The notes beneath the pieces were generated by a model. The model saw only the letters and a program-made list of their open reading frames with translations. It was not told where the DNA came from and did no database searches. 8,763 nucleotides of DNA, taken from the NCBI GenBank assembly GCA_900544385.1, contig UQVD01000082.1:1-8763 (forward strand), in the 5' to 3' direction. This stretch comes from an uncultured Collinsella sp. GTDB lineage: Bacteria > Actinomycetota > Coriobacteriia > Coriobacteriales > Coriobacteriaceae. The translations under genes and the position numbers were made by a program. Below, one piece after another: positions 5,984-8,763 of the stretch (the stretch's first letter is position 1; every line of letters starts with the position of its first letter).

Positions 5984-6056
5984 GGCTCAGGGTTTGAATA
6001 TGGAGCGCCTTCGCGCACAAGCGCCCTGGCGAAGCCATGTCCAAACCCCGTGAGCC
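5984..6056 (+). promoter_or_regulatory. Structured RNA element just upstream of the LoaP-like gene
   Basis: GGCTCA-GGGTTTG (5984-5996) pairs with CAAACCC (6042-6048) and TGAGCC (6051-6056), leaving only a CG bulge (6049-6050). Inside it, ATGG/CCAT (6000-6003/6035-6038) and CTTCGC/GCGAAG (6009-6014/6029-6034) pair, or alternatively GCGC/GCGC around ACAA (6013-6024). The element ends 30 nt before the GTG of the NusG-like gene. It is a candidate recognition hairpin for that protein or an autoregulatory leader. A 17-codon frame starting at ATG 6000 and ending in TGA 6051-6053 lies wholly within it, with AGGG 7 nt upstream, so a leader peptide is possible. Confidence 0.5.
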
Positions 6057-6085
6057 ATACGTAAGACAGCAAGGGGGTGGTGCTC

Positions 6086-6682
6086 GTGTGGTATGTGATT
6101 CAGGTTATTAACGGTCGCGAAGACGTAATGCGCGAGCGCATTGAGCGTGTGGTGCCGGTTGGCGCCATGCAGGAGCTCTTTTACCCCCAATATCAAACCG
6201 AGATTAAAGTACACGGCGAATGGGTCAATACGACCAAGCCGCTTTTTCCCGGTTACCTTATCTGCGATACGGCTGAACCCCGCACCGTGCAACAGTCTCT
6301 GCTGCGCATGGACGACTTTGCCCGGGTGCTTTCCCAGGATGGTCAGTTTGTGCCGCTGGCAAAAGAAGAGGCCCAGCTTATTGGCAGCTTTACGCATAGG
6401 GGAGACCGCGTTGTGCCCATGAGTGAGGCCTTAAAAGACGGCGACCGGGTCGTAGTGACGGCAGGTCCGCTGCTGGGCCACGAAGGCCTTATCAAAACCA
6501 TTAACAGACGCAAGAGCACTGCTTATTTGGAGCTCGACCTGTGCGGCCGACGCGTAACTACGCGCGTTGGCCTTGCCGTGCTTTCGGCCGAGCAGCGCGC
6601 AATACGAAACCTTAAAAGGCGATCGCCTAGCTGCAGGGGACTTTTTAACGGGACAGGGAGGATCCTCGGGTCGGGGACGTAG
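6086..6682 (+). CDS. loaP: LoaP-type transcription antitermination factor (NusG paralogue)
   Basis: A specialised NusG-family protein expected to bind the RNA polymerase clamp and keep it elongating through a long operon. It has 198 aa. The N-terminal NGN domain starts WYVIQVINGRED and includes the family block KPLFPGYLIC (51-60). A KOW-type C-terminal domain follows (about 116-165: ALKDGDRVVVTAGPLLGHEGLIKTINRRKSTAYLEL). A basic tail of about 30 residues follows, with KRRSPSCR (177-184). GTG 6086 is chosen because AAGGGGG (6071-6077) is 8 nt upstream and it gives the family's typical MWYVIQV start; GTG 6077 or 6080 would overlap that site. It is first in a polysaccharide operon, where LoaP/UpxY-type paralogues are typically found. 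Which of these subfamilies it belongs to is less sure than the NusG fold. Confidence 0.87.
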   Translation: MWYVIQVINGREDVMRERIERVVPVGAMQELFYPQYQTEIKVHGEWVNTTKPLFPGYLICDTAEPRTVQQSLLRMDDFARVLSQDGQFVPLAKEEAQLIGSFTHRGDRVVPMSEALKDGDRVVVTAGPLLGHEGLIKTINRRKSTAYLELDLCGRRVTTRVGLAVLSAEQRAIRNLKRRSPSCRGLFNGTGRILGSGT

Positions 6683-6696
6683 GTTTGAAGGAAATA

Positions 6697-7446
6697 GTGT
6701 CAGACAAAACTGAATATTCAGAAGGAGCGCCGGTAGGGGCCTCGCTTGTTGCCCAGGCAATGGACCGGCACAACGGCGCCGGGCGCTACAGGGCCATGCA
6801 ATCAATTAAAGATTGGGACCGCACGCGCCTGGCCTACCGCACCGTCAAGCGCGCCTTTGACATCGTGTTCAGTGGCTGCGTGCTGGCCGTCATTGCCTTA
6901 CCCAGCCTTGTGCTCGCCGCGGCCATCCGCTTGGAGAGCGAGGGCAACCCGTTCTACAGCCAGATCCGCGTGGGACAGACCCGCCCTGACGGCAGCCTGT
7001 CCACGTTTCGCATGTGGAAGTTCCGTTCAATGTACAGGGACGCCGACGAGCGCCTCTCCGAGCTCAAGGAGCACAACGAGATCGCCGGCGCCATGTTCAA
7101 GATGAGGGAGGACCCCCGCGTCACCAAGATCGGCAGGTTCATCCGCAAGCACTCCATTGACGAGTTCCCGCAGTTTATTAACGTGTTCCTGGGCCAGATG
7201 TCCGTCGTGGGCCCGCGACCGCCGCTGCCCAACGAGGTCGCGGAGTACACAGAATTCGATCTGCAGCGCCTGGCCGTGAAGCCCGGGATCACCGGCTGGT
7301 GGCAGGTGACGGACCGCAACGACACCGGCTTCGACGGCATGGTCCGCCGAGACCTGGAGTACATCGCCAACCGGGGCATCTTCACCGACCTCAAGATTGT
7401 GATCCTCACGGTTATTGAGGTCATCACCGGTAAGGGTGCGTGCTAA
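6697..7446 (+). CDS. Polyprenyl-phosphate sugar-1-phosphate transferase (initiating enzyme)
   Basis: Starts a surface polysaccharide repeat unit by moving a sugar-1-phosphate from a UDP-sugar to undecaprenyl phosphate at the inner face of the membrane. It has 249 aa and is of the small bacterial sugar transferase type (PglC-like core of WcaJ/WbaP), without the extra four-helix N-terminal domain. After a polar N-terminus (1-45) comes KRAFDIVFSGCVLAVIALPS and a re-entrant membrane helix (about 52-78). Conserved blocks are MWKFRSM (106-112), SIDEFPQ with the catalytic Asp-Glu pair (D155, E156), VVGPRPPLP (170-178) and KPGITGWWQV (195-204). The start is chosen as GTG 6697 with AAGGA 4 nt upstream; TTG 6685 and ATG 6760 are alternatives. 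It begins 14 nt after loaP and overlaps the next gene by 1 nt (TAATG). Sugar specificity cannot be told. Confidence 0.9.
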   Translation: MSDKTEYSEGAPVGASLVAQAMDRHNGAGRYRAMQSIKDWDRTRLAYRTVKRAFDIVFSGCVLAVIALPSLVLAAAIRLESEGNPFYSQIRVGQTRPDGSLSTFRMWKFRSMYRDADERLSELKEHNEIAGAMFKMREDPRVTKIGRFIRKHSIDEFPQFINVFLGQMSVVGPRPPLPNEVAEYTEFDLQRLAVKPGITGWWQVTDRNDTGFDGMVRRDLEYIANRGIFTDLKIVILTVIEVITGKGAC

Positions 7447-8222
7447 TGCTCGAGGATTATTCGAAATACTCTGAGTTGAATCGCGTTCCCGTGATCGATG
7501 TTCCGATCACGGGAACAAACATGGCAGATTGCATCAATTTTCTAGCTGAACATATCGATGAACTCCATGGCGAGTACATTTGCGTCTCAAATGCCCATAC
7601 GTCTGTTTTGGCTCATGATGACCCCTCCTATTGGGATTGCCAGGCGGAATCAGTCATGTCCGTTCCCGACGGCAAGCCCTTATCAGTTGTAGGCCGTAAG
7701 TCATTTGAATCGATGGACCGCGTTACCGGTCCGGACTTGATGCGCGAGATTTTTGAGATTTCCAGTCAATACGGGTGGAGTCACTATTTCTACGGAAATG
7801 AACAGAAGAATCTTGACGCCCTCAGAGAATCGCTCAACAGGGATTTCCCCGGTTTAAAAATTGTGGGAATGGAACCGTCCGTTTTCCGTCCTTTGTCCGA
7901 CAACGAAAAGTATGAGCTTTCTAATCGCATCGCCAACTCAGGAGCTAACTTCGCATGGATTGCTCTTGGCGCGCCCCGTCAAGAAGTTCTTATGCACGAG
8001 CTCAAGGGAGGGCCACAGCCGTTGATGATCGGTGTTGGCGGAGCGTTCAATGTCCTCGCCGGCGTGGTGCCAGAGGCGCCGATATGGATGCAAAACCTGA
8101 GTCTCGAGTGGCTATACAGACTAATTCAAGAGCCAAAACGGCTTTTCAAACGATACCTCGTAACCAATACGAAATTCCTCTTTTACCAGTTTACAAAAGC
8201 CAAACGTAAGGAAGGCAAATAG
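7446..8222 (+). CDS. WecG/TagA/CpsF-family glycosyltransferase
   Basis: GT26 enzyme that would add the second sugar (in relatives, ManNAc or its acid) to the lipid-linked sugar made by the preceding transferase. Length 258 aa, typical. Motifs are VIDVPITGTNM (16-26), VSNAHT (47-52), SVPDGKP (72-78, with the presumed catalytic Asp75), TGPDLM (94-99), WIALGAPRQE (171-180), IGVGGAFNVLAG (195-206) and APIWMQNLSLEWLYRLIQEPKRLFKRY (211-237). The C-terminal region is the membrane-attachment appendage of the family. ATG 7446 overlaps the previous stop as TAATG and has AAGGG (7432-7436) 9 nt upstream; GTG 7440 is too close to it. Base composition is clearly lower in GC (about 42-47% in the lines I counted) than the genes on both sides, suggesting a different origin. 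A perfect 13-bp hairpin (7485-7516) lies early in the gene. Confidence 0.92.
   Translation: MLEDYSKYSELNRVPVIDVPITGTNMADCINFLAEHIDELHGEYICVSNAHTSVLAHDDPSYWDCQAESVMSVPDGKPLSVVGRKSFESMDRVTGPDLMREIFEISSQYGWSHYFYGNEQKNLDALRESLNRDFPGLKIVGMEPSVFRPLSDNEKYELSNRIANSGANFAWIALGAPRQEVLMHELKGGPQPLMIGVGGAFNVLAGVVPEAPIWMQNLSLEWLYRLIQEPKRLFKRYLVTNTKFLFYQFTKAKRKEGK
7485..7516 (+). repeat. Perfect 13-bp hairpin inside the start of the GT26 gene
   Basis: GTTCCCGTGATCG (7485-7497) and CGATCACGGGAAC (7504-7516) are exact complements around the loop ATGTTC. It covers codons 14-24 (VPVIDVPITGT region). Such a strong stem 40 nt into a reading frame is uncommon and could affect translation, pausing or mRNA processing; it may also be a chance product of the repeated Val-Ile-Asp/Val-Pro-Ile codons. 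Confidence 0.6.
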
Positions 8223-8763
8223 ATGAACGATTCGACCACCTTTAAAGACAAGACTCTCATGATCACGGGCGGCACCGGCTCGTTCGGCAACACCGTGCTC
8301 AAGCACTTCATGAACACCGACCTGGCCGAGATCCGCATCTTCTCGCGTGACGAGAAGAAGCAGGACGACATGCGCCACCGCCTGCAGGAGAGGTCGCCCG
8401 AGCTCGCCTCCAAGGTCCGCTTCTTCATCGGCGACGTCCGCAACGCCCAGAGCGTGCGCGACGCCATGCACGGGGTCGACTACATCTTCCACGCCGCCGC
8501 CCTCAAGCAGGTGCCCTCCTGCGAGTTCTTCCCCATGGAGGCCGTGCGAACCAACGTCATCGGCACGGACAACGTCCTGCACGCAGCCATCGACGAGGGC
8601 GTCGACCGCGTCGTGTGTCTGTCCACCGACAAGGCCGCCTACCCCATCAACGCCATGGGCAAGTCCAAGGCCATGATGGAGTCCATCATCTACGCCAACG
8701 CCCGCAACGGCGCAGGACGCACCACCATCTGCTGCACCCGCTACGGCAACGTCATGTGCTCGC
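8223..8763 (+). CDS. capE: CapE-like UDP-GlcNAc 4,6-dehydratase/5-epimerase (cut by window end)
   Basis: Short-chain dehydrogenase/reductase of the CapE/FnlA/WbjB kind. It makes the first intermediate toward UDP-L-FucNAc-type or related deoxy sugars from UDP-GlcNAc; cytoplasmic. 180 residues are visible of a protein normally near 340 aa, and the frame is open at the right edge. It has the NAD(P)-binding GGTGSFG (16-22), RIFSRDEKKQDDMR (38-51), IGDVRNAQSV (69-78), FHAAALKQVPSCEFFPMEAV (89-108) and LSTDKAAYPINAMGKSK (133-149). D136 and K137 are the TDK catalytic pair. The usual SDR Tyr of YxxxK is Met145 (MxxxK149), which is normal for CapE and not a defect. ATG 8223 directly follows the preceding TAG, with AAGGAAGG (8208-8215) 7 nt upstream. 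Very GC-rich, unlike the gene before it. Confidence 0.93.
   Translation, partial: MNDSTTFKDKTLMITGGTGSFGNTVLKHFMNTDLAEIRIFSRDEKKQDDMRHRLQERSPELASKVRFFIGDVRNAQSVRDAMHGVDYIFHAAALKQVPSCEFFPMEAVRTNVIGTDNVLHAAIDEGVDRVVCLSTDKAAYPINAMGKSKAMMESIIYANARNGAGRTTICCTRYGNVMCS

Noticed and set aside
8650..8672. Loss of the catalytic Tyr in the CapE-like enzyme (MxxxK)
   Set aside because: Met at this position is characteristic of the CapE group, so it is not a defect or a novelty.

Overview
The window looks like one end of an assembled contig from a high-GC, anaerobic-gut-type Actinomycetota. My best guess is Coriobacteriia, Collinsella-like. This is inference from base composition, the lysine/alanine-rich tails on GlgB and the gene content, not from any database search. 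The first 49 bases are not genomic: they are an Illumina Nextera i5 adapter with its index and the transposase mosaic end. The first gene is therefore cut by the contig edge, not by biology.

Layout: (1) 50-3295, minus strand: glgB (glycogen branching enzyme) followed by glgP (glycogen phosphorylase, 3' part missing), an apparent glycogen-metabolism operon. (2) 3296-3641: a divergent regulatory region with four copies of a GGTAAAAC-type half-site and a candidate glgB promoter. (3) 3642-4982, plus strand: a HAD-family phosphatase and, 9 nt later, a thiamine-diphosphokinase-like protein. (4) 4998-5079: a large nested inverted repeat. (5) 5112-5267: a complete tRNA-Ala(GGC) unit with promoter, encoded CCA and Rho-independent terminator. 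(6) 5268-6085: about 800 nt with no convincing gene. It holds a 29-bp perfect palindrome, a candidate extended -10 promoter and two strong RNA hairpins. (7) 6086-8763, plus strand: the start of a surface-polysaccharide (capsule/exopolysaccharide) operon. Its genes are a LoaP/NusG-like antitermination factor, an initiating polyprenyl-phosphate sugar-1-phosphate transferase, a WecG/TagA/CpsF glycosyltransferase and a CapE-like UDP-GlcNAc 4,6-dehydratase/5-epimerase that runs off the right edge.

How it fits together: in the left half, GlgB makes the alpha-1,6 branches of glycogen and GlgP releases glucose-1-phosphate from the chains. The right half is a polysaccharide locus in which the first gene encodes a specialised NusG paralogue. 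Its structured leader (a 26-position stem at 5825-5890 and a second hairpin at 5984-6056 just before the gene) is the most interesting part of the window. It has the expected layout for processive antitermination that lets RNA polymerase read through a long, GC-mosaic capsule operon. The factor-to-RNA link is inferred, not shown.
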